This document shows, one piece after another, positions 26,752 to 37,965 of a stretch of DNA of 64,000 nt (positions are counted from its first letter, which is position 1; the number at the start of each line of letters is the position of its first letter). The stretch spans positions 62,001 to 126,000 of the forward strand of contig JACKFC010000009.1 of the NCBI GenBank assembly GCA_020632665.1, in the 5' to 3' direction. Position numbers and translations under genes: made by a program. Origin of the DNA: Deltaproteobacteria bacterium (lineage in GTDB: Bacteria; Myxococcota_A; UBA9042). The notes under the pieces were generated by a model. It worked only from the letters and a program-made list of their open reading frames with translations, had not been told where the DNA came from and did no database searches.

Positions 26752-28646
26752 GCATGGACGGGGCATTGAGCATGGACGGAGCAGTGAACAACGGCAGGGC
26801 GTCGGGCGCCATCGGATTTCGGCGCGGGCTCTGGCTCGTCGCGGCGGCAGCGTTGGTCCTCGCCGGCTGCGAGGCGGCCGAGACGCCGGCCCCCGAGGGC
26901 GGCTACGGCGTGATGGCGTTCGCGCTGGGCAGCAAGGTCCCGGGCGCGACGCATATGAGCGTGCAGGTCTTCCACGGCGCGGTCACCGCCGCCGGGCAGG
27001 TGCCGCGCTACGCGCTGGGCTGCGTGCCCTTCGACGATCCCGACGGCACGGTGAAGAACCCCTTCACCCTGGACAAGCTGCCGGTGCGCTCGGATTACGC
27101 GGTGCTGGTCGAGCTCTTCTCCGACAGCGGCTGCACGACCCGTGTGATGCGCGCCTACCGCGGCGGCATCGTGGTCGAGCCGGTGACGACGGCCGAGGCG
27201 GCGGCGACGCCGTACTACCTGCAACCGGCGCTGGATGGTGCGTTCACCGGCATGGCCCGGGCGTCGGCGAGCGCGGCGGCCGAGGTGGCGCAGCGCTCCT
27301 GCACCGCCGACGCCGAGTGCCAGGGCGTGCATCCGGCCGCGGTCTGTCGCAACAACCGCTGCGAGCTCGAGAGCCTGTTCCCGCTCAACGGCGGCGGCCG
27401 TCGCGGCTTGCCGACCACGACGACCTTGGACGACGGCCGCGTCGTGATCCACGGCGGCGTCGCGGTTCCGGGGCAGAACGACGTCTGGGCGGCGACGTCG
27501 CAGCGGGTCGAGGTCTTCGATCCCCGGCTCGGTCGCTTCGAGGCGCCGGCGGCGATCATCGACGCCTTCGACGACGTGGCGCGGACCGCGCTCGGCCGCA
27601 GCGTCGTCGGCGGCGCGACGGTGCTCTGGGCGGTCGGCGGCAGCGAGCGGCTGCTGGTCGGTCGCGACGGCGCCAAGCTCAAGACCGGCCTCGACGCTGC
27701 GACCTGCAACCCCGGCGCCGCCGGTTGCCCGGTGAGCGACGCCGTGTGGCGCGCCGACCTGGCGGCGAAGGTCTCGATCGGCACGACGCTCGGCCGGCCG
27801 CGTGGACGCGCGATCGTCGAGCGGGTGATCACGCCAGCCGGCCCACGCCTGCTGATCGCCGGCGGCGCCGAGCTGCCCTTGCCGAAGTCCGGTGATTCCC
27901 GCCTGGGCGACGCCCGCCTCTGTCAGCTCGACGCCGGCGTGGCCGAATGCAAGGACGCCGCCGCGCTGATGGCGACCGGTCGGGCCAACGCGGCGACGCT
28001 CTGCATCGACATGACGCTGCAGGGTTGCCGCCGCCTGCTGATCTTCGGCGGCCGGGCGAGCAAGGCCGCTCCGCTGGCGGAGATCTACGACGCGACCAAG
28101 GACGCCTACGAGGCCGTGCAGCTCGCGGCCGGCACCGTCCCCGAGCAGGTTCACGGCGGCGAATTGATCCGCCTCGACGACAAGACTGCGTTGCTGCTCG
28201 GGGCGACCGCCGCGCCGCTCTTCCTCGATCCGGCCCTTTCGGTCGCGCCGGCGCCGCTCGCGCCACTGGTGGTCGCCATCGACGAGTCGACCTCACCGAC
28301 GACGCTGACGCTCACCGCCGCCGATCTCTCCGCCGCGCCCGGCAAAGACGCTGGCAAGCGCGCGCTCGCCGCTGCTGCGGCCCTGCCCGGCGGCGGCGCC
28401 GTCCTCGCCGGTGGCGTCGACGCGAGCGGCACCATCATCGCGGATGCGCTGATCTTCGACGCGACAGGTGCCGCGATTGCCCGCGCGGCGCTGGAGCGGC
28501 CGCGGTACGGCGCGCGCCTGCAGGCGATCGGAGGCACCGGGCCCTTCGGCGGCTGCCTGATGCTGGTCGGCGGCTTCGGCGCCAGCGACGGTGGCAGCGA
28601 CGAGGCCCTCTCGCACGTCGAGCTCTACTGCCCCGCGGCGCCATGA
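26748..28646 (+). CDS. Kelch-like beta-propeller lipoprotein
   Basis: 632 residues. After a 24-residue polar start comes a hydrophobic helix and lipobox LAGC (lipid Cys41). Residues about 50-215 form an unrecognised beta-rich domain; a Cys pair region (CTADAECQGVHPAAVC, about 184-200) resembles EGF-like or Cys-rich myxobacterial linkers. From about 215 to the end are kelch/RCC1-like repeats (TTTTLDDGRVVIHGG, TVLWAVGG, RLLIFGGR, CLMLVGGFGASDGG), probably a seven-bladed propeller. Surface display is likely. The start is ATG 26748 by ATGA overlap; two more in-frame ATGs lie within nine codons because of a short duplication. Downstream, ATGA overlap links it to the DUF2723 gene. Confidence 0.65.
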   Translation: MSMDGALSMDGAVNNGRASGAIGFRRGLWLVAAAALVLAGCEAAETPAPEGGYGVMAFALGSKVPGATHMSVQVFHGAVTAAGQVPRYALGCVPFDDPDGTVKNPFTLDKLPVRSDYAVLVELFSDSGCTTRVMRAYRGGIVVEPVTTAEAAATPYYLQPALDGAFTGMARASASAAAEVAQRSCTADAECQGVHPAAVCRNNRCELESLFPLNGGGRRGLPTTTTLDDGRVVIHGGVAVPGQNDVWAATSQRVEVFDPRLGRFEAPAAIIDAFDDVARTALGRSVVGGATVLWAVGGSERLLVGRDGAKLKTGLDAATCNPGAAGCPVSDAVWRADLAAKVSIGTTLGRPRGRAIVERVITPAGPRLLIAGGAELPLPKSGDSRLGDARLCQLDAGVAECKDAAALMATGRANAATLCIDMTLQGCRRLLIFGGRASKAAPLAEIYDATKDAYEAVQLAAGTVPEQVHGGELIRLDDKTALLLGATAAPLFLDPALSVAPAPLAPLVVAIDESTSPTTLTLTAADLSAAPGKDAGKRALAAAAALPGGGAVLAGGVDASGTIIADALIFDATGAAIARAALERPRYGARLQAIGGTGPFGGCLMLVGGFGASDGGSDEALSHVELYCPAAP

Positions 28647-30652
28647 GCCAAGCGCCAGCCCGTGGTGGCTGGCTCGCGGTCGCGGTCGGAGTGGCCGCGT
28701 GGTCCTGGCTCACCGCACCCGCTCTCGGCTTCTTCGACGCGGGCGAACTCGCCGCGGCCGCCGTCGAACCGGGCGTCCCCCACCCGACGGGCTTCCCGCT
28801 CTTGCTCCTGGCCGGACAAGCGGCGCGCTTGCTGCCGCTGGGCACCCTCGCGGGCAAGATTCACCTCCTCGGCACGATCGCCACCGTCGCGGCCGCCGTG
28901 CTGCTGGCGCAGGCGCTGACGCCGTCCTCGTGGCCGCGCCGAACGGCGTGGCTCTGGTGGAGCACCGCGGCGCTGGCGGGCCCCCTCGCCGGCGCAGTGG
29001 CGCTGCACGCGCGGCAGACCGAGGTCTACCCGCTGGCGCTCCTCCACGCCGCGCTGGTGGCGCTGGCCTGGACCCGCACACGGGGCGGCGCGCGTCTCGC
29101 CGCCATGGTCGTGCTGGCGGCGCTCGGCGCGACGATCCACGCCGAAGCCGTGGGCCTCGGTGCGGCCGGGGTGCTCGGCGCCGTCGCGGTCGGCGACGCC
29201 CGGCGGCCCCGGGGAGACGCCGTCCTGGTCGGCGCCCTCGCCGGGATGCTCGCGGCGGGCGGCCTCTTCGCCCTGCCCTTGATCGCGCTGCGGCGGCCGG
29301 CGCTGGATTGGGGCGGCGTCGACGCGATCGGCCCGCTGCTCGACCACCTCAGCGGCGCCTCGATCCGCACGGCATTCGCCGACCGCATCGGCGTGGCGCC
29401 GCACGAGGCGGCGTGGGCGCTGGGCCGCGACGTCTGGGCTGACCTGGGCCCTGCCGCCCTGCTCGGCGTGCTCGGCGGCGTCCTGGCCTGGCGCGGCGCT
29501 CGCCCCGGGGCGCTCGCCTTGATCGTGATGGCGGTGCTCGACGCGCTGTGGGCGATCGTCGTCAACCCGATGGGCATCCGCGATCAACAGGTCGGCCTGC
29601 TGCTGCGCCTCGGGCTGACCCTCTTCGCGGCCCTTGCGATCTGGTCGACGCTGGCCCGACACCGGCTGACCCGCCTGCTCGCGCCGGCCCTCGCCGCCCT
29701 GGCCCTGGTCGCGACGGCGACGGCGCGGCCGAACGCGACGCTCGAAGCGGCGGCGCGTCACGGTGATGCGCTGCTCGACGCGCTGCCGGCCGCGGGATTG
29801 GCGGTCGCGGCAGCGGACCACACCGCGTCGGCGTGCCTCTGGCTGCAGGCGGCAGAGGGGGCGCGGCCCGACGCGCGCTGCCTGCCGCTCGTCTTCGCCC
29901 GCAGCGGTCGGATGCTCGGCAGGATCGGCGAGCGCCTGGGCGAACCCTCGTTCGTCGCCGCCGCAGCGGCCGTGCAGCGCGCTGGGAATGCGCGCGAACG
30001 CGCGGCGGCGTTGGGTGGCTGGCTGCGGCCCTACGCCGCTGCCGACGCCCTGCGCTGGGAGCCGGGCCGGGCCTTCGAAGACGCCCAGGTCGCCGGCGCG
30101 CTCCGACCGGGCGTGCCCTGGGGCGAAGTCGGCCTCGCGGCGGCGGCGACCGTCGCCGAGGCGGCCGAGGCGATGGCGGTCTCGGTGGTGCAGCGCTGCG
30201 CCGAGGCCGGCGCTGGCTGCGCCCCGGAGACGCCGCTGCGCCGACACCACGCCGATGGGCTCGCTGTCTGGGGCGCCTTGTTGCTCCGCCGCGGCGACGC
30301 CGATGGGCAGCGCGGGGCGCGGGCGTTGCTCGAGGCTGCGGTCCGCCTCGACGCCAGGCGCTCGAAGGCGCTGCACAACTTGGCCGTCGTGCGGTTGGCA
30401 GAGGGCGACGCGCAGAGCGCAGCGGCGTTGGCGATGCGGGCGCTCGTGGTCGCACCGGACTACCGACCGGCTTGGCGCAGCGCGGCACGGGCGGCGCTGC
30501 GTAGCGGCGACGCCGACCGGGCGGTGCACGCGGCGCAGCGGGCCCTCGGGCCGCGCCCGGGAGCTGGCGAGCGGCGTTGGTTGGCGTCGTTGCTCGGCGA
30601 GGCCTCGCCGGAGCTCGCTGCGCGGCTGCAGGCCTTGTTGCCGGCGCCCTGA
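28643..30652 (+). CDS. DUF2723 family membrane protein with C-terminal TPR-like repeats
   Basis: 669 residues, with eleven or so hydrophobic segments over about 1-375. The first loop has the DUF2723 signature FFDAGELAAAAVEPGVPHPTGFP (Asp32, Glu35), typical of GT-C-like integral-membrane glycosyltransferases (TMEM260 relatives). Family members are predicted to use polyprenyl-phosphate sugars on the outer leaflet. Residues about 375-500 are a soluble region, and about 520-669 are helical TPR-like repeats (ALLEAAVRLDARRSKALHNLAVVRLAEGDAQSAAAL). The start overlaps the preceding stop (ATGA). It may glycosylate or build surface material with the kelch lipoprotein beside it; this is inference. Confidence 0.75.
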   Translation: MSQAPARGGWLAVAVGVAAWSWLTAPALGFFDAGELAAAAVEPGVPHPTGFPLLLLAGQAARLLPLGTLAGKIHLLGTIATVAAAVLLAQALTPSSWPRRTAWLWWSTAALAGPLAGAVALHARQTEVYPLALLHAALVALAWTRTRGGARLAAMVVLAALGATIHAEAVGLGAAGVLGAVAVGDARRPRGDAVLVGALAGMLAAGGLFALPLIALRRPALDWGGVDAIGPLLDHLSGASIRTAFADRIGVAPHEAAWALGRDVWADLGPAALLGVLGGVLAWRGARPGALALIVMAVLDALWAIVVNPMGIRDQQVGLLLRLGLTLFAALAIWSTLARHRLTRLLAPALAALALVATATARPNATLEAAARHGDALLDALPAAGLAVAAADHTASACLWLQAAEGARPDARCLPLVFARSGRMLGRIGERLGEPSFVAAAAAVQRAGNARERAAALGGWLRPYAAADALRWEPGRAFEDAQVAGALRPGVPWGEVGLAAAATVAEAAEAMAVSVVQRCAEAGAGCAPETPLRRHHADGLAVWGALLLRRGDADGQRGARALLEAAVRLDARRSKALHNLAVVRLAEGDAQSAAALAMRALVVAPDYRPAWRSAARAALRSGDADRAVHAAQRALGPRPGAGERRWLASLLGEASPELAARLQALLPAP

Positions 30653-30703
30653 GGCCCTTGCGACGGTCGCACCGAAGGCCGGCTTCGGCTATCGTCCGCG
30701 GCC

Positions 30704-32374
30704 ATGGCGAGGATGCTCCCCAGCGCAGGTCCGATCGCGAACGCCCCCGGTGCGACACGACGCCTCTATGACCGTTTGCAGCGGGCGCTGCCCGAGCGGA
30801 TTCTGGTGATCCAGCAGGCGCGCTGGGTCGGCAAGAGCGTGCCGGGCGAGCCGCTGCGCGACGGCGAGGCCGACTTCGTCCTGCTCGACCCGGAGCGCGG
30901 CGTCTTGCTGCTCGACGTGCGCAGCGGTGGGCTCGCCTACGATCCGAGCGCCCGGCGCTGGACGCGAGGGCACGGCGGCGTGACCGACGATCCCTTCACC
31001 CGCCTCGACGCCGCGGCAGACGGCCTGCGTCGGTTGTTGGCCGACCTCGCCGCGCCGACCCCGGTCGCCCCGGTCTGCGGCTACGCGGTGGTCTTGCCGG
31101 ACGTCGTGGTCCCCCGCAGCGGCCTCGGCCCCTTCGCGCCGGCCGAGCGGACCATCGATCTCGACGGGATGGACGCCCTCGCGGGCCGGATCGACGGCCT
31201 CTTCGCGCATTTCGAAGCGCGCACGCCAGCCCGTGGCAACGCCGCGGCGCGCTGGTGGTGGCGCGCCGCCGAGGAGCTCTTCGTCGCGCCACGCCGGGTC
31301 CGGGTCCGGCTGCGGCAGCGGGTCGAAGAGGCGCAGGAGGCGATGCTCGCGCTCGGCGAGGGCCAGATCGCGGTGCTCGAGATGATGGGCCGGCTGCGGC
31401 GGGCGACCATCTACGGGCCAGCCGGCACCGGCAAGACGGTCCTGGCGATCGAGAAGGCGCGGATGCTGGCGCGACAGGGTCAGGACGTGCTGCTGACCTG
31501 CTACAACAAGGCGCTCGGGCAGCACATGGCGCGCGAGACCGAGGGCGAGGCCCGGATCACCGCGATGCATTTCCACGACCTCTGCTGGCGGCTCGGTGGC
31601 TTCGAGCAGCGCGGTGAGGAGGTGCCGTCCGGCGGCGTGGCGCGGCAGGCTTTCTTCGACGAACGGGTCCCCGCCGCCTTCGCCGAGGCGATGCGCCGCG
31701 GCGTCCCCTGCTTCGACGCGGTCGTGGTCGACGAGGCGCAGGACTTCCTGCCCGGTTGGTGGGCGACGCTCGACGCCGCCTGTCGCGACCGCGATCGCGC
31801 GATCCGCTACCTCTTCTACGACGATCAGCAATGCCTGCGTGACCACACGCCGGACGTTCCGGGCGCCGAGCAGGCGCTGGTGCTCGGCACGAATTGGCGC
31901 AATACCCAGGCGATCCACGACCACCTCGCCAAGCTGCTGCCGGGGCTCTCACAGATCCGTTGCATCTCACCAGCTGGCACGCCCGTCGAGATCGAGCCGA
32001 CCACGCCGGATTTCGGCGCCGCGTTGCGCCGCGTGATGATGCGCCTGTGCGGCGAAGGCGGCGTGCGACCCGACGACGTCGTGGTGCTCAGCGGCCACAA
32101 CCCCTCGCGCTCGAAGGTCCTCGCCCTGCCGCAGCCGGTCGGCCCGGTGCGGCTGACGGCAGGCGACGAACGCGGCGCCGTCCGGGTCCGCTCGGTGCAG
32201 AGCTTCAAGGGCCTGGAGGCGCCGGTCGTGGTCCTGACCGAGCTCGACGCCTACGGCCCGGAGAAACGCCACGCGCTCTATTACGCCGGCGCCTCACGGG
32301 CACAGGGGCACCTGGTCGTCCTGGACAACGCACTGCTGCCGGAGCAGGTCGCCCGCGGCGTCGGCAAGCCGTGA
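30704..32374 (+). CDS. NERD nuclease-related domain fused to superfamily I helicase
   Basis: 556 residues. The N-terminal ~200 residues match the NERD/restriction-endonuclease-like layout (DGEADFVLLDPERGVLLLDVRSGG, equivalent to GEIDFVVV...LVVEVKGG), although the usual VEVK lysine is replaced in LDVRSG. Then a UvrD-like helicase core with Walker A GPAGTGKT (238-245), DEAQD (343-347), LTCYNKALGQHM, LGTNWRNTQAI and a C-terminal SVQSFKGLEAPVVVLTEL motif. NERD-helicases are of uncertain role, in DNA repair or defence. Here it is followed by translationally coupled lipoprotein and Mur-ligase genes, which does not look like a defence island. GTG of the next gene overlaps its stop (GTGA). Confidence 0.85.
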   Translation: MARMLPSAGPIANAPGATRRLYDRLQRALPERILVIQQARWVGKSVPGEPLRDGEADFVLLDPERGVLLLDVRSGGLAYDPSARRWTRGHGGVTDDPFTRLDAAADGLRRLLADLAAPTPVAPVCGYAVVLPDVVVPRSGLGPFAPAERTIDLDGMDALAGRIDGLFAHFEARTPARGNAAARWWWRAAEELFVAPRRVRVRLRQRVEEAQEAMLALGEGQIAVLEMMGRLRRATIYGPAGTGKTVLAIEKARMLARQGQDVLLTCYNKALGQHMARETEGEARITAMHFHDLCWRLGGFEQRGEEVPSGGVARQAFFDERVPAAFAEAMRRGVPCFDAVVVDEAQDFLPGWWATLDAACRDRDRAIRYLFYDDQQCLRDHTPDVPGAEQALVLGTNWRNTQAIHDHLAKLLPGLSQIRCISPAGTPVEIEPTTPDFGAALRRVMMRLCGEGGVRPDDVVVLSGHNPSRSKVLALPQPVGPVRLTAGDERGAVRVRSVQSFKGLEAPVVVLTELDAYGPEKRHALYYAGASRAQGHLVVLDNALLPEQVARGVGKP

Positions 32375-33359
32375 GCGCCCGCTGGCTCTGCCTGCTCCTG
32401 CTCGCGCTGCCGGCCTGCAAGCGCAACGCGCCGGTCACGGCCGAGGCGAGCACGACCGCCGAAGAGGGCGACGCCACGACGACCGCCGCCGCGGCCCTGC
32501 CCGGCCTCTGCCTCTGGGTGATCGAGATTTCGCCGGCGGGCCCGCGTGGCGAGGCGTTGCAGAAGGCCCTGCTCGAGCGCCTACCCGGCACGGGGCCCTT
32601 CCTCGGCATCGGCGGCCCTGCCGGCGCCGGCAAGGCGAGCTGCCCGCCGACGCTCTCGCCGCTGGCGCGGGCTGGCCTGAGCGTCGCGGTCGCGCTCGAC
32701 CCGGTCGACGACGCCGGCGAGCCGACCACACTGGAGCGCGGCACGCAGCTGCTATTGCGGGCCCGGGCCCACGTCGAGCGGGGTGACGACGAGGGCAGGC
32801 CGCAGATCGCCGAGGCAAACCTGGAGATCCCGGTGCCGCTGCCACCCGAGGCCGACGCGGCGGCGATCGACAAGCTGTGGACCTGGCGCGCGGTGACGGC
32901 GGCGACGCTGGCCGCCGAGGACGCCGCGGGCCAGCTCGTCCTGCGGACGTTCGACGACGCGGCGGTCCGCGCGGCGCTCGACGACGACGCGATCTGGCGG
33001 CGGATCGGCGCGCTGCGCGAGATCGGTGAACGCGGGCTGGGCAGCGAGCGGCAGTCCGTGGAGGCGCTCGCCCGGGGATCGCGGCCGGATCTGGCGGCGG
33101 TGGCCGCGGCGACGCTGGGCCGGCTGGGCGACGGCAAGAGCGTGCCCGCCTTGCGTCAGGCGCTCGCGCACAGCAGCGTCGAGGTCGCCGACGCGGCGCT
33201 CGTCGCGCTCTCCGATCTCGCCGACCCGAGCGCCCGCGCGGCGTTGCAGGAGGCGGCGCGCGAGCACCCACACCCATGGATTCGACAGCGCGCGCTCGTG
33301 CTGCTACGCAGCGGCCCGGGAGCCGCAGCCGGCGCCGCCGAGCGCCAAGGGAGGACGCC

Positions 33360-33363
<4 letters not shown>
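32371..33363 (+). CDS. HEAT-repeat lipoprotein
   Basis: 330 residues. A short signal with lipobox ALPAC (Cys16) starts at GTG, which overlaps the previous stop. Residues about 45-190 form an unrecognised alpha/beta domain with PTTLERGTQLLLRARAHVERG. The C-terminal ~110 residues are HEAT-like repeats (AVAAATLGRLGDGKSVPALRQALAHSSVEVADAALVALSDL). The product is likely a membrane-anchored protein-binding module facing the periplasm. It is joined by TTGA overlap to the following Mur ligase gene, so the two are probably expressed together. Confidence 0.65.
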
Positions 33364-34822
<1,459 letters not shown>

Positions 34823-34826
<4 letters not shown>

Positions 34827-36382
34827 GTCCGGTCGACGCCGCGCAGGACGCCGAGGCAGTGGCGGGCGAAGCGGTCGAGGCACAGGCAGAAGCGGCGGTC
34901 GCCCGGCTGCGCGACCGCGCCGCATGGACCGACGTCGACGCGGTTCGCTTCTGCGTGGTCGGGCTCGGCGTCTCCGGCGTCGCTGCGGCGAACGCGCTGG
35001 CCCGCCTGGGCGCCGACGTCCGCGCCTACGACGACAAGGACAGCGACGCGCTCGCCGCCACGATGGAGCGACTCGACCCGCGGGTGCGACCGCGCTGCGG
35101 TGGCGGTTTCGTCGCCCGGCGTGGCGAGATCGCCGTCGTCTCGCCGGGCCTCTCGGTGTGCAGCGCGGCCTATCGGCGGATCGCCGCCGGCAGCGACCTG
35201 GTCGTCGGCGAGCTCGAGCTCTTCGCCCGACTCGACGCCGCGACGCGTTCCGGCCAAGGCCACCCGACCGTCGCCATCACCGGCACCGACGGCAAGACCA
35301 CCACGACGATGTTGGTCGACCACCTGCTCCGCACCGCCGGCCATCAGACGCTCTGCGCCGGCAATATCGGCGAGCCGCTGTGCAACCACGTCGGCCGGCT
35401 GCACGACGACGCCGTGGTCGTGGCCGAGGTCAGCGAGTTCCAGCTCGCGACGACGGCGCTCTTCCGGCCGCGGATCTGGATCCTGACCAACGTCGCCGAC
35501 GACCACCTCGATTGGTTCGCCGGCGACCGCGAGGCCTATATCGCCAGCATGACCGGGCCGGCGAGCCGGGCCGGCGCGCTCGACACCGTGATCTACAGCG
35601 CCCACGATCCAGCCTTCGCGGCGATGGCCGAGGCGCTTTCGCAGCGCAGCCCGACCGGGCCGCGGCTGGTCCCGATCTCGGCGCGCCAGCCGGTGGTCGC
35701 CGGCGGCTTCGGCCTCGAAGACGGCTGGTTGGTCTACGCTCCGGACGCCGAGAATCGGATCCGCCTGCTCGCCCAGGACGCCCTCGGGCAGGACGCCGGC
35801 CGGCCGATGCGGGGCGTGCACAACGTCGACAACGCCCTCGGTGCCGCCGCCGCCGCGCTCGCCGCGGGAGCGTCGCTCGAAGCCGTCCGCGCCGGCCTGC
35901 GCACCTTCGAGCTGCCGGCGCACCGGCTCGAACCGGTCGGCAGCTTCGGTGGTGTGCAATTCGTCAACGACTCCAAGGCGACCAACCCGCACGCCGCGAT
36001 CCACGGCCTGCGCGGCACCGTGCTGCAGCCACCGCAGCGCCTGGCCTGGATCGGCGGGGGCTCGGAGAAGGACGCCGACTTCGCCGAGGTCGCCGCCGAG
36101 GTCGCGGAGCGGGCCCACGTCGCGCTCTTGATCGGTCAGACCGCGCTTCGCCTGGAGCAAGCGCTGCTGCAGGCCGGCATGGCAGCCACCGACGTGCTCC
36201 GCTGCGAGCATCTGCAAGAGGCCATCGCCCTCGGCTTTCAGCGCCTGCAGCCCGACGGCGGCGTGGTCTTGCTCAGCCCGGCCTGCGCCAGCTTCGGCAT
36301 GTTCCGCAGCTACAGCCACCGCGGCGACGTCTTCCGCGAGGCGGTCCGCCAGCTCGGCTCAGCCCTCTCCCGCCGCTCCTGA
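34823..36382 (+). CDS. murD: UDP-N-acetylmuramoyl-L-alanine:D-glutamate ligase MurD
   Basis: 519 residues, somewhat longer than usual because of a ~40-residue Ala/Glu-rich N-terminus. It has an intact P-loop (ITGTDGKTTTT), the central DDHLDW, the MurD signature NDSKATNPHAA and the C-terminal SPACASFGMFRSYSHRGDVF. It adds D-glutamate in cytosolic peptidoglycan precursor synthesis. The GTG start overlaps the MurC-type stop (GTGA). The other dcw genes (mraY, murG, ftsW, ddl) are not nearby, so these two ligases stand apart. Its 3' end overlaps the convergent gene at 36359 by 24 bases. Confidence 0.92.
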
Positions 36383-37312
36383 AGCCGCCTGTCGCCGCTT
36401 GCAGTAGCGGGCGTTGGCGCGGGCGGCGTCTGGTCGCTCACCGATGGTCGCCGCGGCCAAGAAGGCCGCACGCGCGGCGCGATAGCGCCGACCCTGGGCC
36501 AAGATCACGCCGGTGGCGAACGAGCGCGGGTACGTCGGGTCGAGCTGCACCAACTCATCGAGCAGATCGAGCCGCCGCTCCATCGTGAGGCCCTGACCGC
36601 GCTCGACGCGGAACGCGAGCACGGTGCGCCGGGCCCGGCTGCCCGGCTCGGGGCGCGGCGGCGGCACGCGGACGGCCATCGCCAACGCCCGACTCTCCGC
36701 CATCATCGCGATGACGCCTGCGGCCGCGGGAGCCAAGCCGCCATCGGGCCCGAGCTCCTGGCCGAAGCGGGCCCGGTCGAGCAAGGCGGTAACGCCCGGT
36801 GCGACCGCGCGCAGCGCCCGGGCTTGCGGCGCAGCTGCGTCGAGCGCCTCCACCGGTCGACCAGCGGCACGTCCCGCGGCGAGGGCAGCGCTGGCGGCGA
36901 CGGCGACGTCCCGACCGTAGCGGCGGGCGAAGGCGACCACCGCGCGGTTGCCGCCGGTCAGGGCCAGGCGCCGCAGGCTCTCTTCGGCGGCGCCGCGCGC
37001 CCGTCGGGCCTCGGCGTCTTCGACCACTGCGGCGCCGAGGGTCGCTTCACGCGCGAGCCACGCCACCATCTGCGTGCGGGCGTCGTCCTGCTCGGGAGCC
37101 GGCGCGCCGAGCGCAGGGTCTGCCTGGAGCTGGTGCCAATAGGCCGATGCGTCCTCCTGCCAGCTCTCCAGCCGAAGATCTGGGCGGGCGTCGCCCTGCA
37201 CCGCGAATGGCCAGCGGACGCCAACCGCCGCGACCAGGAGCAGCGCGAGCAACAACACCGGGACCAGCCCGCGCGGCGGGACCAGGACGAGGTCGTCCGG
37301 CGCCTCGCTCAC
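36359..37312 (-). CDS. Single-pass membrane protein, family unknown
   Basis: 317 residues starting at GTG (overlapping the preceding stop). One transmembrane helix at about residues 15-33 (VPVLLLALLLVAAVGVRWP), with a large soluble part predicted outside the cytosol. The rest is Ala/Arg-rich helix with TPR-like repeats in the C-terminal half (RLDLLDELVQLDPTYPRSFATGVILAQGRRYRAARAAF). It is the last gene of the long minus-strand run that begins at 47171, directly after the TlpA-type thioredoxin. The role is unknown; a helical scaffold is likely. Confidence 0.6.
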   Translation of the reverse strand: MSEAPDDLVLVPPRGLVPVLLLALLLVAAVGVRWPFAVQGDARPDLRLESWQEDASAYWHQLQADPALGAPAPEQDDARTQMVAWLAREATLGAAVVEDAEARRARGAAEESLRRLALTGGNRAVVAFARRYGRDVAVAASAALAAGRAAGRPVEALDAAAPQARALRAVAPGVTALLDRARFGQELGPDGGLAPAAAGVIAMMAESRALAMAVRVPPPRPEPGSRARRTVLAFRVERGQGLTMERRLDLLDELVQLDPTYPRSFATGVILAQGRRYRAARAAFLAAATIGERPDAARANARYCKRRQAASGAAGEG

Positions 37313-37965
37313 GGCTGCCTCGCGAGCTGTTGCAGATAGCGCACCAGCTCAGGCGCATCCCAGCGCTGGGCACCGACGAAGCGTCCGACGATCCGGCCCC
37401 GCGCGACGATCCAGGTCTCCGGCAGTTTGACGGTGCCGAAGCGCGTGCGCAGCATCGTCGCCTCGTCACCGCCCTGCCCGGCAGGATCGCGGCCCCAGGC
37501 GACGCCGCCGGGCAACGCCGTGCCGCCGCCGGAGAGGACCTGCCGCTGCGAGGCCCAGTCGTCGTCGTAGCTCACGGCCACCATGCCGATGCCGATCTGC
37601 CGCGCCACGCTGGCGAGGCGGAGCCAAGAAGGCATCTCGTCGAGGCACGGCGGGCACCAGGTCGCCCAGAAGTTGACCAACACCACCGATTGCTCGCCGA
37701 GGGCCGCCTGCAGCAACGGCACCTTGCGCCCGTCCGGCAGCTCGATTGGCAGCTCCAGAGCGCCTTGCGGCAGCGGAAGATCGAGGACGGTGATCTTCGC
37801 CGCGACCGCCGCACGTTCGAGGGTCTCTCTTGCGGTCGCATCGAGCGCCGAGCGGCCGAGCCACAGCGCCAGCAGGCCGACCAGGACCATGCCGGCGGCG
37901 ATGGTCCAGCCGGTGCGATTCGCTGCCGGAGCCGGTCGTTCGGTCGTTGCCGCGGACATCGACAT
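37309..37965 (-). CDS. TlpA-like membrane-anchored thioredoxin
   Basis: 218 residues. An N-terminal membrane anchor (about 23-45) is followed by a redoxin domain with the active site WATWCPPC and the cis-proline motif KLPETW, both intact. Such proteins reduce or oxidise disulphides in the periplasm, in cytochrome maturation or for secreted substrates. ATG 37965 has GAGGAGG seven bases upstream. Its ATG overlaps the rhomboid stop by one base (TGATG), and its stop overlaps the GTG of the next gene, so translation is coupled on both sides. Confidence 0.8.
   Translation of the reverse strand: MSMSAATTERPAPAANRTGWTIAAGMVLVGLLALWLGRSALDATARETLERAAVAAKITVLDLPLPQGALELPIELPDGRKVPLLQAALGEQSVVLVNFWATWCPPCLDEMPSWLRLASVARQIGIGMVAVSYDDDWASQRQVLSGGGTALPGGVAWGRDPAGQGGDEATMLRTRFGTVKLPETWIVARGRIVGRFVGAQRWDAPELVRYLQQLARQP

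Noticed and set aside
30658..30700. Possible promoter or hairpin (CCGAAG...CTTCGG) before the NERD-helicase
   Set aside because: The candidate -35 and -10 are 25 bases apart, too far; the dyad is short and lacks a U-tract.
30704..32374. NERD-helicase as the centre of a phage-defence island
   Set aside because: Its coupled neighbours are envelope and peptidoglycan genes; no other defence gene, integrase or atypical composition is present.
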